DNA of 64,000 nt. Source: Aequorivita soesokkakensis. Lineage in GTDB: Bacteria > Bacteroidota > Bacteroidia > Flavobacteriales > Flavobacteriaceae. The stretch spans positions 167,193 through 231,192 of the forward strand of contig NZ_LXIE01000050.1 of NCBI RefSeq assembly GCF_001641085.1. Reading direction: 5' to 3'. This document shows positions 23,341 through 32,896 of the stretch, in pieces. The position numbers were made by a program, and so were the translations under genes. Each line of letters begins with the position of its first letter. Within the stretch, counting starts at the first letter, position 1. The notes beneath the pieces are model-generated. The model saw nothing but the letters and a program-made list of their open reading frames with translations, had not been told where the DNA came from and did not search any database.

Positions 23341-24159
23341 TTATAATTGATTTATAGTTTTCCGTATTGCTACAAGATCTGTCAACAGTTTTTCAAGCAG
23401 ATTTAAATTGAGCATATTGGCGCCATCGCTTTTTGCGTTTGCGGGATCAAAGTGGGTTTCAATAAAAATTCCATCCGCGCCGGTTGCAATTCCCGCGCGG
23501 GCAATGGTAGAAATCATTTCGGGTCTTCCACCTGTTACGCCTACACTTTGGTTGGGTTGTTGCAAACTGTGGGTTACGTCCAAAACTACGGGTGCGTATT
23601 GTTTCATTGTGGGTATTCCCCGAAAATCAACAATCATATCCTGATAGCCAAACATTGTTCCGCGGTCTGTGATAACAACTTGTTGGTTGTTGCAATCGGT
23701 TACTTTGGTCACTGCATGTTTCATACTTTCCGGACTCATAAACTGTCCTTTCTTCAAGTTTACCACTTTTCCGGTTTCTGCGGCAGCAACCACCAAATCG
23801 GTTTGGCGAACCAAGAATGCGGGTATTTGTAGCACATCCACATATTCTGCTGCCATTGCGGCATCGCTTACTTCGTGAATATCGGTAACAGTGGGAACAT
23901 CAAAGGTTTCGGAAACTTTTCGGAGGATTTTCAATGCCTTTTCATCGCCTATTCCTGTGAAACTGTCAATCCGGCTTCGGTTTGCTTTTTTGAAACTTCC
24001 TTTAAATATGTATGGAATTTCCAGCTTGTCTGTAATTTTTACAATCTTTTCGGCAATTTGCATCGCCATTTCTTCGCCTTCAATGGCGCAGGGACCCGCG
24101 AGGAGGAAGAAATTATTGGAAGTTGTATGTTTTATTTTTGGGATTAAATCAAGTTTCAT
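23341..24159 (-). CDS. kdsA: 3-deoxy-8-phosphooctulonate (KDO-8-P) synthase
   Basis: KdsA condenses phosphoenolpyruvate and arabinose 5-phosphate to KDO 8-phosphate, the first committed step to the inner core of LPS. The 272-residue protein shows the family landmarks FFLLAGPCAIEGE (residues 17-29), FKGSFKKANRSR near 53-64, TDIHEVSDA near 98-106, LQIPAFLVRQTDL near 115-127, and GVTGGRPEMI plus IETHFDPANAKSDG near the end. It has Cys in AGPC, a residue found in metal-dependent forms. Length is complete. It is a single gene between the small-RNA gap and the divergent typA, and shows that this cell makes LPS. Confidence 0.97.
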   Translation of the reverse strand: MKLDLIPKIKHTTSNNFFLLAGPCAIEGEEMAMQIAEKIVKITDKLEIPYIFKGSFKKANRSRIDSFTGIGDEKALKILRKVSETFDVPTVTDIHEVSDAAMAAEYVDVLQIPAFLVRQTDLVVAAAETGKVVNLKKGQFMSPESMKHAVTKVTDCNNQQVVITDRGTMFGYQDMIVDFRGIPTMKQYAPVVLDVTHSLQQPNQSVGVTGGRPEMISTIARAGIATGADGIFIETHFDPANAKSDGANMLNLNLLEKLLTDLVAIRKTINQL

Positions 24160-24280
24160 ACTATAATTTTAATAATGTAAAGATAGGTATTTTACTATTC
24201 TGATATGTCGTCAAGCTAACACTGCTTTGTTTCATTTATTCCAACCTCATATTTCAACTAAAATAAACACCCAACTTTTA

Positions 24281-24310
24281 TTTCTAATCCACTTAGAAAC
24301 ACTACTTTTG
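24281..24310 (+). promoter_or_regulatory. Putative typA promoter
   Basis: TACTTTTG (24303-24310) matches the -7 consensus and lies 27 bases before the ATG; TTT at 24281-24283, 19 bases upstream, is at the -33 position. A good ribosome binding site, AAAAAAGGAG, follows at about 24321-24330. Confidence 0.55.
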
Positions 24311-24337
24311 CACCCTCTTAAAAAAAGGAGCATTGTT

Positions 24338-26131
24338 ATGAAAATCAAAAACATCGCCATTATTGCCCACGTTGACCACGGTAAAACCACATTGGTTGAC
24401 AAAATTATGCACCACTGTAGTATTTTCCGTGAAAACGAAAATACTGGAGAACTTATCCTGGATAACAACGATTTGGAACGCGAAAGAGGAATTACTATTA
24501 CCTCTAAAAACGTTTCAGTTATATATAAGGACACAAAAATAAACATTATCGATACTCCTGGTCACGCCGATTTTGGTGGGGAAGTAGAACGTGTATTGAA
24601 CATGGCCGATGGGGTTTTGCTTTTGGTTGATGCTTTTGAGGGGCCAATGCCACAAACCCGTTTTGTATTGCAAAAAGCGATTAACCTTGGTTTGAAACCT
24701 TGCGTTGTTATTAATAAAGTTGATAAGGAAAACTGTACGCCAGATGATGTTCATGAGTCCGTTTTTGATTTGATGTTTGAATTGGGTGCTGAAGAATGGC
24801 AGCTCGATTTCCCAACCGTTTACGGTTCTGCGAAACATAACTGGATGAGCGAGGATTGGAAAAACCAAACCGATAATATTGAGCCTTTGCTTGATATGGT
24901 TTTGGAACACATTCCATCGCCAAAAGTGGAGGAAGGCACCGTGCAGATGTTGATCACTTCTTTGGACTTTTCATCCTTTACAGGTCGTATCGCGATCGGT
25001 CGCTTGCAAAGAGGTGTTTTAAAAGAAGGAATGCAAATTACTTTGGTGAAGCGGGATGGCTCTAAAACAAAATCAAAAATAAAAGAACTTCACACTTTTG
25101 AAGGCTTGGGCCGTAAAAAAGTTGCAGAGGTACAAGCTGGAGATATTTGTGCCTTGGTTGGTTTGGAAGGTTTTGAAATTGGTGACACAGTTGCTGATGC
25201 TGAAAACCCCGAAGCACTTAAAACCATCGCTATTGATGAGCCAACGATGAGCATGCTTTTCACAATTAATGATTCGCCTTTCTTCGGAAAAGATGGAAAG
25301 TTTGTCACTTCTCGCCATATTAAGGAAAGACTTGAAAAGGAATTGGAGAAAAACCTTGCGTTGCGCATGCAGCCAACGGACAGTGCAGATAAATTTATGG
25401 TTTTTGGCCGTGGGGTTTTGCACCTTTCGGTTTTGATCGAAACTATGCGTCGCGAAGGTTATGAACTTCAAATTGGTCAACCACAGGTTATCATTAAAGA
25501 AATTGACGGAGTTAAATGTGAACCAGTTGAAGAAATGACAATCGATTTACCGGAAGATGTAAGTGGAACCGCCATTAATATGGTGACCATACGTAAAGGT
25601 GAAATGGTAAGTATGGAAGGCAAAGGTGATAGAATGGTATGTAAATTCATCATTCCATCCCGTGGAATTATTGGGATGCGTAACCAATTGCTTACCGCAA
25701 CTGCCGGGGAAGCTATTATGACACACCGTTTCTTGGAATACCAACCTTTGAAAGGCGGAATTCCAGAAAGACAAAACGGAAGTTTGGTTTCCATGGAATT
25801 AGGCCAGGCTATTCCATATTCTATTGATAAATTGCAGGATCGTGGACGTTTCTTTGTGAATCCTAACGAAGATATTTACGAAGGTCAGGTTATTGGAGAA
25901 AACAGCCGTCAGGATGATATGACTGTGAACATCACTAAAACCAAAAAGCTTTCAAACGTTCGTTCCTCTGGAGCTGATGATAAAGCAAGGATTATTCCAG
26001 CTATCAAATTTTCTTTGGAAGAGGCTTTGGAATACATTCAAAAAGACGAGTATGTTGAGGTTACCCCAAACCACTTAAGGCTTCGAAAAATCTATTTGAA
26101 AGAAGTGGATCGCAAAAGAAATAAATTGTAA
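24338..26131 (+). CDS. typA: Translational GTPase TypA/BipA
   Basis: TypA is a ribosome-binding GTPase related to EF-G that helps large-subunit assembly and stress growth. The 597-residue protein has the G1 loop AHVDHGKT (10-17), RERGITI in switch [16 protein letters not shown] (G3), NKVD (G4), then the EF-Tu-like domain 2, EF-G domains III and V, and the TypA-specific C-terminus with [17 protein letters not shown] and [13 protein letters not shown] use ATG 24338, since the open frame upstream contains the promoter and a clear Shine-Dalgarno-like GGAG precedes this ATG. A terminator follows. Confidence 0.97.
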   Translation: MKIKNIAIIAHVDHGKTTLVDKIMHHCSIFRENENTGELILDNNDLERERGITITSKNVSVIYKDTKINIIDTPGHADFGGEVERVLNMADGVLLLVDAFEGPMPQTRFVLQKAINLGLKPCVVINKVDKENCTPDDVHESVFDLMFELGAEEWQLDFPTVYGSAKHNWMSEDWKNQTDNIEPLLDMVLEHIPSPKVEEGTVQMLITSLDFSSFTGRIAIGRLQRGVLKEGMQITLVKRDGSKTKSKIKELHTFEGLGRKKVAEVQAGDICALVGLEGFEIGDTVADAENPEALKTIAIDEPTMSMLFTINDSPFFGKDGKFVTSRHIKERLEKELEKNLALRMQPTDSADKFMVFGRGVLHLSVLIETMRREGYELQIGQPQVIIKEIDGVKCEPVEEMTIDLPEDVSGTAINMVTIRKGEMVSMEGKGDRMVCKFIIPSRGIIGMRNQLLTATAGEAIMTHRFLEYQPLKGGIPERQNGSLVSMELGQAIPYSIDKLQDRGRFFVNPNEDIYEGQVIGENSRQDDMTVNITKTKKLSNVRSSGADDKARIIPAIKFSLEEALEYIQKDEYVEVTPNHLRLRKIYLKEVDRKRNKL

Positions 26132-26137
26132 AAAAAG

Positions 26138-26174
26138 AAAATCGCTGAGCAACTCAATAAACTCGGCGATTTTT
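26138..26174 (+). terminator. Rho-independent terminator after typA
   Basis: AAAATCGCTGAG pairs with CTCGGCGATTTT (one U-G pair) across a 12-base loop and runs into TTTTTAG. Confidence 0.85.
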
Positions 26175-26222
26175 AGTTAATTTGTTATCGCCGAAAGGCA
26201 AACGTAGTATAAAACAATAGGT

Positions 26223-26426
26223 ATGAATTTTCTTTATTTCGATCCAGGGCTGGGAGCAATGATAGTACAGGCGGTAGTGGCAGCAGCAGCTGGCATTTTG
26301 CTTTTTTCAAAAAATGTTATGTATAAGGTGAAATCTTTTTTCGGATTGGTAAAAGAAGAGGAAGATACTTACGATTCAATTGACATTGAAGAGGAAGACA
26401 CCAATACAGATGACAAAAAAAACTGA
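26223..26426 (+). CDS. Small membrane protein (67 residues)
   Basis: The protein has one hydrophobic helix (about 10-30, with a small-residue AVVAAAAGILLF core), a basic loop (YKVKSFF) and a very acidic tail (EEEDTYDSIDIEEEDTNTDD). The N-terminal FDPGLGAM followed by this helix is a pattern I associate with small genes placed just before NoeA-like methyltransferases in polysaccharide loci. Its stop overlaps the start of the methyltransferase by 17 bases, so the two are co-translated. The function is unknown; a membrane-anchoring or scaffold role for its partner is a guess. Confidence 0.75.
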   Translation: MNFLYFDPGLGAMIVQAVVAAAAGILLFSKNVMYKVKSFFGLVKEEEDTYDSIDIEEEDTNTDDKKN

Positions 26427-27804
26427 CGCACACCAAGCTTCATTCCGAGATCCTTCTGGATATATTTTTTATGATGGAAAAACCCTTCGAAGGGCCATTA
26501 AACCTATATATTTTCCACAATACAATAAACTGAAAGAAAGCGGTTTTTTTAAAAACCTAATTTCGAACGGTTTGCTTATATCGCATGAGGAAACCTCGGT
26601 TTCTTCGGAAGAAATAATCATCACTCCGGAAGAAATTCCATTCATTACCAATCCTTATGAGTGGAGCTTTGAGCAATACAAACACGCCGCACTTCACACT
26701 TTAAAAATTCAGAAATACGCGCTTTCAAAAGGGTTTATTTTGAAAGATGCCTCTGCTTACAACGTAACATTTCACAAAGGAAAACCTGTTTTTATAGATA
26801 CCCTTTCTTTCGATTTTTATGAAGAAGGAACACCGTGGCGCGCTTACAAACAATTCATAACGCACTTTTTTGGACCGTTGGTTTTGTCAAAATACCACGG
26901 CACCGAAATCTTCAAAATGATGCAAACGCACATTGATGGAATTCCCGTGAAATTGATTGCCTCAATGTTGCCAACACGTTCCAAGCTAAGTTCAATACTT
27001 TATCCAAACATTCACTTGCTCGCCAAAATGGAAAGCAAGCACAGTGAAGACTACAAAGCCGAAACCAAAATTGCGACCCTTTCAAAAAAATCGCAGGAAA
27101 ATATTTTGGAAAGCCTTTATGATTACATAAAAGGTTTAACGCTAAAAGAAGCCAGCGAATGGGGCGATTATTACAACAAAACAAATTATGATGAAGCCGC
27201 TTTTGAAGCAAAAAAAACGCTTATAAAAGAATGGATAAAGCCATTATCGCCACAAAAACTGATTGATGTTGGAGGGAATGATGGAACTTTTGCACGAACG
27301 GTAATTGACAGTGTGCCGCATATAATCGTTACCGATATTGACAGCAACGCGGTGGATTATAACTACAAACAACTTCAAAAGAATAAGGAGACGAATATGC
27401 TTCCTTTTGTTTGTGATGTTTTGCAACCCGCACCGGGCATCGGTTTCAACAATACGGAGCGCAATTCCTTAATTGAGCGTTTGGCGGATTATGCGCCGGA
27501 TGTCACGATGGCTTTGGCTTTAATTCACCACATCACACTTTCGGGCAATGTTCCTTTTGAAAAATCGGCTTCGTTTTTTGCTTCCTTTTCAAAAAATCTT
27601 ATCATTGAATTCCCGACCCGTGAGGATTCTTGGGCGCAATCACTTTTGGTTCGCAAACGCGAATTCATAAACCACTTCGATTTTTACAACGAAACGGAAT
27701 TTGAAAAAGGGTATCTTAAATATTTCGATTTAGAAAAAAAGGAGGTCGTAAAAGGCACAAAACGTTTGCTGTATCTTCTGAAAAACAAAAATAATGAAGT
27801 ATAA
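26410..27804 (+). CDS. NoeA-like SAM-dependent methyltransferase
   Basis: This 464-residue protein has two parts. The N-terminal part (about 20-190) includes LKDASAYNVTFHKGKPVFIDTLSFDFY, a stretch reminiscent of the catalytic and metal loops of kinase-fold proteins. The C-terminal part (about 275-460) is a class I methyltransferase with LIDVGGNDGTFART as motif I, VTDIDSNAVDYNY as the acidic loop, and ALALIHHITL. Related proteins are called nodulation-protein NoeA-like and may modify surface glycans. The ATG at 26410 lies inside the end of the small membrane protein gene. It opens the polysaccharide locus and overlaps the next gene by 11 bases. Confidence 0.8.
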   Translation: MTKKTDAHQASFRDPSGYIFYDGKTLRRAIKPIYFPQYNKLKESGFFKNLISNGLLISHEETSVSSEEIIITPEEIPFITNPYEWSFEQYKHAALHTLKIQKYALSKGFILKDASAYNVTFHKGKPVFIDTLSFDFYEEGTPWRAYKQFITHFFGPLVLSKYHGTEIFKMMQTHIDGIPVKLIASMLPTRSKLSSILYPNIHLLAKMESKHSEDYKAETKIATLSKKSQENILESLYDYIKGLTLKEASEWGDYYNKTNYDEAAFEAKKTLIKEWIKPLSPQKLIDVGGNDGTFARTVIDSVPHIIVTDIDSNAVDYNYKQLQKNKETNMLPFVCDVLQPAPGIGFNNTERNSLIERLADYAPDVTMALALIHHITLSGNVPFEKSASFFASFSKNLIIEFPTREDSWAQSLLVRKREFINHFDFYNETEFEKGYLKYFDLEKKEVVKGTKRLLYLLKNKNNEV

Positions 27805-29281
27805 AAAGAAGCAAGGTTTTTTCTCGAATTTTTTAAATAACGGGAAAGCCTATCCTTTGCTTACGGCTGTTGCGGCTGGACTTTACCCACTTTTATTCTA
27901 CTACACAAACAATTACAAAATGATAAATTCCTGGGGGCACTTGGGGTATTTTGTAACACTGTTTCTTTTGGTTCCCTGCGTTGTATTTTTTGTTGCACAT
28001 AAAATATCGGGAATTGGTTTTCTTAAAAAATTGCAACCTTTCGTACTTCCTTTTTTAAATTTTTTCTTTTTCTTTTCATATCTGAATGTAGCGCTCTACG
28101 CCGGTTTTAGCTGGATGCGAATGTTTATTGTTTTTGGGATTGCTGTTTTGCTAACGGTTTTGCTTCGTAAGTTTTTCAAAAAAATAATTGTTTTTCAGTT
28201 GATTTTAGCGGTGATCGGTCTTTTCACGTTAACGCCAGTAGTTTTAAAACAGCTAAATTATTCAAAAGAATGGATGAAGCAGCCGGACAATATTGAGGCT
28301 GCCACATTTAAAAAGAAACCAAACATCTACTATATTCAGCCCGATGGATATGCGAATTTTTCGGAATTGAAAAAAGGAAATTACAATATTGAAAATGCCG
28401 AGTTTGAAAGCTTTTTAGCGGAAAACAATTTTAAGGATTACCCCAATTTCCGAAGTAATTATGCAGCAACATTGCCCACCAATAGCGCAGTGTTTATGAT
28501 GAAGCACCACTATTACAACAACGGGTCAGATTTTACCGAAACTATTGATGCGCGTAATGTTATTGTTTCCGACAATAGCGTGCTCCGCATTTTGAAAAAC
28601 AATGGGTACCGCACTTTTTTTCTTACGGAACAGCCCTATTTCTTGACGAACAAACCAAAAATGGGTTATGATTTTTGCAATTTTTCAAGCAAGGAAATCA
28701 ATTTTGTAACTACGGGAATTGGAGATCCTAAAGATGTAATTGCACCCTTTAAAAACTATTTAGAAACCTATCCCGAAGGACCAAATTTCTTTTTTGTGGA
28801 AATATTCAATCCTGGGCATATCACCAATAAATTGGCAGATTCAAAAGGAGTGGAAGGCGAACGTGAACACTATATTGAAAGTTTAAGGGAAGCAAACAAA
28901 AAACTAACGGAACTCACAAAAACCATACTCGCAAACGACCCCGAGGCTTTGATAATAGTTATGGCAGACCACGGTGGTTTTGTGGGAATGACCAACACTA
29001 GCGTATCATACACAAAAAATACCAGTCCAGATTTTGTAAACTCCATTTTCAGTACCATTCTCGCCATTCATTGGCCAAATGGGGAAGTTCCTGAATTTGA
29101 CAATAAATTGAAAACTTCAGTGAACTTGTTTCGTATTCTTACCGCTTATCTTAGTAAAGAACCTTCGTATCTTGCAAACTTGCAGCCTGACAAAAGTTAT
29201 ATAATCATCAATTTTGACGCTCCGCAGGGGGTTTATGAATATTTGGACAACGAGGGCAATGTGGTTTTTAATAAGAAATGA
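27794..29281 (+). CDS. Membrane-anchored sulfatase/alkaline phosphatase-fold protein, copy 1
   Basis: The 495-residue protein has five membrane helices in residues 15-155 and then an outward hydrolase domain. Metal and nucleophile signs of the alkaline phosphatase superfamily are visible: PNIYYIQPDGYANFSEL near 175-191 (metal Asp), SNYAATLPTNSA near 221-232 (candidate Thr/Ser nucleophile), and IIVMADHGGFVGM near 386-398 (Asp-His metal pair). Related enzymes transfer phosphoethanolamine or phosphoglycerol to surface glycans, so a decorating role for the LPS or capsule is likely, not proven. It is a tandem paralogue of the next gene, overlapping it by four bases. Confidence 0.8.
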   Translation: MKYKKKQGFFSNFLNNGKAYPLLTAVAAGLYPLLFYYTNNYKMINSWGHLGYFVTLFLLVPCVVFFVAHKISGIGFLKKLQPFVLPFLNFFFFFSYLNVALYAGFSWMRMFIVFGIAVLLTVLLRKFFKKIIVFQLILAVIGLFTLTPVVLKQLNYSKEWMKQPDNIEAATFKKKPNIYYIQPDGYANFSELKKGNYNIENAEFESFLAENNFKDYPNFRSNYAATLPTNSAVFMMKHHYYNNGSDFTETIDARNVIVSDNSVLRILKNNGYRTFFLTEQPYFLTNKPKMGYDFCNFSSKEINFVTTGIGDPKDVIAPFKNYLETYPEGPNFFFVEIFNPGHITNKLADSKGVEGEREHYIESLREANKKLTELTKTILANDPEALIIVMADHGGFVGMTNTSVSYTKNTSPDFVNSIFSTILAIHWPNGEVPEFDNKLKTSVNLFRILTAYLSKEPSYLANLQPDKSYIIINFDAPQGVYEYLDNEGNVVFNKK

Positions 29282-30768
29282 TAAAATCTAAAAATACACA
29301 GAAGAACACCAAAAAGGTTTTGGGCAATATTTCATCTAATCCCTTTTTTATAGGGGTTGCAACTGGTTTATATCCGCTGATTTTTTACTATTCCCGAAAT
29401 TTTGGAATGATCAATTCATGGGAGCAGTTTGGGTATTTTTTTGCTCTTTTTTTGCTTTTTCCCATAGTTTTATTCTTCGTTTTAAAATGGCTGTCCAATC
29501 TTTCCTTTTTAGGAAAATGGGGAAAATATGTACTTCCCTTTTTTAATGTTTTTGTTTTTTTCTTTTTTATAAAAATCATTTTATACACCGATGTTGAACG
29601 AAAAATAATATTGGGAATCTTTATTATTTCTGCTTTAATAACTTATTTTTTGCATAAACATTTTAAAAAATGGCTCGCCGTCCAACTGCTTTTGGCCGTA
29701 ATTGGGTTTATAGGTTTAGTGCCGATTTTAATGAAATATTTGAATTATTCTTCCGAATGGACACAACAGCCAGACAATATTGAAGAGGTTGTATTTCAGA
29801 AAAAGCCGAATATCTATTACATCCAGCCTGATGGTTACGTAAATTTTTCTGAACTTGAAAAGGGGTTTTATAACGTGGACGATTCAGATTTTAAAACTTT
29901 TTTGAAAGAAAACGATTTTAAAAATTACCCCAATTTCCGCAGCAATTATATTTCCACCTTAACTTCCAACAGTGCTACGTTTATGATGAAGCACCATTAT
30001 TACAATAAAAACACTGATTATAAGGAAATGATCAATGCACGAAGAAACATTATTTCCCAAAATGCAGTGCTTACAATTTTCGAAAATAATGGCTATAAAA
30101 CACATTTTATTACCGAGCATCCGTATTTAATGGTGAACCGTCCAAAAGTGGGCTATGATTTCAGCAACTTCACTTATGCCGAAATTCCCTATATCACTAC
30201 AGGGTTCAATGTTGTAAAGGATGTATATCCCGATTTGGAAAACGCCATTGCCTCGAAAAGTGATGACGGAAATTTCTTTTTTATCGAAATATTTGAACCC
30301 AGTCACATATCCAGTACAAAAGCTGCCTCGATGGGAAAGGAGAAAGAGCGGGAGCATTGGCTTGAAAAAAGGAAAATTGCCAATGTGAAAATAAAAAAAA
30401 TGGTAAACCTTATTGTTGAAAAAGATCCCAATGCTTTAATAATGATTATGGCGGACCACGGCGGTTTTGTGGGGCTTGATTATACCCATGAACTTTATGA
30501 AAAAACTACCGATCGGAATAGTATTTATAGTGCTTTTAGCGTAATGTTGTCTATCCGTTGGCCCAACAATGAAATCCCTTCCAGCGATTCAAATTTAAAG
30601 AGTTGTGTAAATGTTTTCCGTGTTTTATTTTCATATCTGGGCAACGATGAAAAATATCTGGAACACCTTCAAGAAGACAAAAGCTATTTAATCTTAAAAG
30701 AAGGAGCAGCTGAGGGAATATATGAATATATAGACGAAAAAGGAGACGTTGAATGCAAAAAAATCTAA
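29278..30768 (+). CDS. Membrane-anchored sulfatase/alkaline phosphatase-fold protein, copy 2
   Basis: At 496 residues it has the same layout as copy 1, with five N-terminal membrane helices and the motifs PNIYYIQPDGYVNFSEL, SNYISTLTSNSATFMMKHHYY and IMIMADHGGFVGLDY. The nucleophile loop differs (TLTSNSA against TLPTNSA), which may mean a different donor or acceptor. High conservation in the catalytic part and lower in the membrane part point to duplication and specialisation. Its ATG overlaps the end of copy 1 (ATGA). A 53-base gap separates it from the next gene. Confidence 0.8.
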   Translation: MIKSKNTQKNTKKVLGNISSNPFFIGVATGLYPLIFYYSRNFGMINSWEQFGYFFALFLLFPIVLFFVLKWLSNLSFLGKWGKYVLPFFNVFVFFFFIKIILYTDVERKIILGIFIISALITYFLHKHFKKWLAVQLLLAVIGFIGLVPILMKYLNYSSEWTQQPDNIEEVVFQKKPNIYYIQPDGYVNFSELEKGFYNVDDSDFKTFLKENDFKNYPNFRSNYISTLTSNSATFMMKHHYYNKNTDYKEMINARRNIISQNAVLTIFENNGYKTHFITEHPYLMVNRPKVGYDFSNFTYAEIPYITTGFNVVKDVYPDLENAIASKSDDGNFFFIEIFEPSHISSTKAASMGKEKEREHWLEKRKIANVKIKKMVNLIVEKDPNALIMIMADHGGFVGLDYTHELYEKTTDRNSIYSAFSVMLSIRWPNNEIPSSDSNLKSCVNVFRVLFSYLGNDEKYLEHLQEDKSYLILKEGAAEGIYEYIDEKGDVECKKI

Positions 30769-30821
30769 CTTGCACTATTAATTTACTTTAAGTGTTCAAT
30801 TCCTAAACATAATAAAAAGCT

Positions 30822-31799
30822 TTGGCTAATTATTCCGTAAAAAAATATACCTCGAAAGATAAATTGCTTTGGCAGACTTTTTTGCGCAATGCAAAAAATG
30901 TTACATTCCTGTTTCATCGTGATTTCATGGAATATCATTCCGATAGATTTGAGGACCATTCTTTACTGATCTTTAAAAATGAAAAAGTGGTTGGGCTATT
31001 GCCGGCCAATATTTCAGAAAAAACATTGTTCAGCCACCAAGGGTTAACATACGGCGGATTGTTGCTTAATGAAAAAGTAAAATTTCAGGAAGTGGCCGCT
31101 ATTTTTAAAAATGTACTTCAGTGGCTTGACGAAAATAAAATTGAAAAACTTCAGTTAAAAGTAATTCCAAGTATTTACAATTCAATCCCTTCCGATGAAA
31201 TGGATTACCTGCTTTTTTTAGTTGGAGCAAGGCTTTTAAGAGTTGATCTTTTAAGTGTGATAGAAAAACAGCATCCTTTGAAAATCGCATCAAATCGTTT
31301 GGAAGGCGTTAAAAAAGCACAGAAAAATAATTTAAGGATTGAGGAAAGCAATGATTTTGAGCCCTTTTGGAATACTATTTTAGCTCCCAACTTGGCGTTG
31401 CGCCACAATGCATTGCCTGTTCATTCGGTGGGTGAAATAACTGAACTGGCGAGCAATTTTCCAAAAAACATACTTCAATTTAATGTATATAAAAATGATG
31501 AAATTGTAGGCGGAGCGAACATTTTTGAAACCGAAAATGTAGCGCACGTGCAATATATTTCAGCAAATGAAGATAAACAGCAGTTGGGAACATTGGATTT
31601 TTTGTTTGAATATTTAATAAACAAACGCTTCAAGGAAAAGAGGTATTTTGATTTTGGAACTTCAAATGAAAATCAAGGAAAGAATATAAATGAAGGATTG
31701 CTATATTGGAAAGAATGTTTTGGAGCCCGAAGTATTTCACAATCATTTTATGAAGTGAAAACAGCAGATTATAAAAAATTAGAAGCCATATTTATATGA
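30822..31799 (+). CDS. FemAB/GNAT-like acyltransferase
   Basis: The 325-residue protein shows a double GNAT-type fold as in FemAB-like proteins: residues 1-130 with [20 protein letters not shown] and GLLPANIS segments, residues 150-325 with [17 protein letters not shown] and a C-terminal [23 protein letters not shown]. Such genes next to a sugar aminotransferase often N-acylate the amino sugar it makes. No ATG is available; TTG at 30822 is the first plausible start. The stop overlaps the ATG of the aminotransferase by four bases, supporting a shared pathway. Confidence 0.75.
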   Translation: MANYSVKKYTSKDKLLWQTFLRNAKNVTFLFHRDFMEYHSDRFEDHSLLIFKNEKVVGLLPANISEKTLFSHQGLTYGGLLLNEKVKFQEVAAIFKNVLQWLDENKIEKLQLKVIPSIYNSIPSDEMDYLLFLVGARLLRVDLLSVIEKQHPLKIASNRLEGVKKAQKNNLRIEESNDFEPFWNTILAPNLALRHNALPVHSVGEITELASNFPKNILQFNVYKNDEIVGGANIFETENVAHVQYISANEDKQQLGTLDFLFEYLINKRFKEKRYFDFGTSNENQGKNINEGLLYWKECFGARSISQSFYEVKTADYKKLEAIFI

Positions 31800-32896
31800 T
31801 TCCATTTTTAGATTTAAAAGCAATCAACCAGCGATTTGAAAAAGAATTTCAAAACAGTTTTCAGCAGTTTTTGGATTCTGGATATTATATCCTGGGAAGC
31901 CAAGTGAAACTATTTGAGGCAAATTTCGCGCGTTATTGTGGAACAACGCATTGCATAGGCGTCGGCAATGGCTTGGATGCGCTACGATTGATTTTGGAAG
32001 GCTATAAAATACTTGGAAAACTAAAGGAAAACGATGAAGTTTTGGTGGCTTCAAATACTTATATCGCAACAATTTTGGCGATAAAACAAGCTGGTTTAAA
32101 ACCTGTTTTGGTGGAAGCGGACCTTGCGACTTATAATTTCGATTTGGCGTCACTTCAAAAATCTATTTCAAAAAAAACAAAAGCGATAATGCCGGTGCAC
32201 CTATACGGACAACTTTCGCCAATGGAAGAAATTTTAAAAATTTCCAAAGAAAATAATTTGTTGGTGATTGAAGACGCCGCCCAAGCCCATGGCGCAAAAG
32301 CAAAAGATGGAAAACGCTCAGGAAATATAGGCGATGCTGCAGGTTTCAGCTTTTATCCCACCAAAAACCTCGGTGCGATGGGCGATGGGGGAGCCGTTAC
32401 CACAAATGACGATGCCTTGGCTGAAGTAATCAAAAAGCTAAGAAATTATGGCACTTCCATAAAATATGTCAGTGATCTTATAGGTTTCAACTCACGGCTT
32501 GACGAACTGCAGGCTGCGTTTTTAAATGTAAAATTGCCAACCGTAGATTCTGATAATGAAAAGCGAAGAGTAATTGCTAAAAAGTACATTTCTGAAATAA
32601 AAAATAAAAAAATCACACTTCCGCTTTACGACGGCAGTGAAAATCACATATTCCATCTTTTCGTGGTTCGCGTGCAAAACAGAAATGCGTTTATAGAACA
32701 TTTGGACCGAAACGGAATTGGCCATTTGATCCATTATCCTATTCCACCGCACAAGCAGCAGGCACTTTCGGAATATTCCCATTTAAAATTTCCTATAACA
32801 GAACAAATCCATAATGAAGTTGTAAGCATTCCCATGAGCCCCGTGCTTAGTGAGGGCGATGTGAAAAAGGTAATATCAGTTTTAAACAGCTATTAA
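31796..32896 (+). CDS. DegT/DnrJ/EryC1/StrS family sugar aminotransferase
   Basis: This PLP-dependent enzyme (366 residues) puts an amino group on a keto sugar nucleotide. Landmarks are [14 protein letters not shown] (52-65), [12 protein letters not shown] near 138-149, EDAAQAHGA near 159-167, and [17 protein letters not shown] near 182-198 whose Lys binds PLP. The late [17 protein letters not shown] fits the FdtB/QdtB type that uses dTDP-3-keto-6-deoxyhexoses. The FdtA-like ketoisomerase gene at 38881 would supply that substrate. It overlaps the acyltransferase and is followed at once (zero spacing) by a flippase gene. Confidence 0.93.
   Translation: MIPFLDLKAINQRFEKEFQNSFQQFLDSGYYILGSQVKLFEANFARYCGTTHCIGVGNGLDALRLILEGYKILGKLKENDEVLVASNTYIATILAIKQAGLKPVLVEADLATYNFDLASLQKSISKKTKAIMPVHLYGQLSPMEEILKISKENNLLVIEDAAQAHGAKAKDGKRSGNIGDAAGFSFYPTKNLGAMGDGGAVTTNDDALAEVIKKLRNYGTSIKYVSDLIGFNSRLDELQAAFLNVKLPTVDSDNEKRRVIAKKYISEIKNKKITLPLYDGSENHIFHLFVVRVQNRNAFIEHLDRNGIGHLIHYPIPPHKQQALSEYSHLKFPITEQIHNEVVSIPMSPVLSEGDVKKVISVLNSY

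Noticed and set aside
24227..24337. 37-residue N-terminal extension of TypA
   Set aside because: It spans the -7 box and the ribosome binding site; TypA begins at the ATG at 24338.
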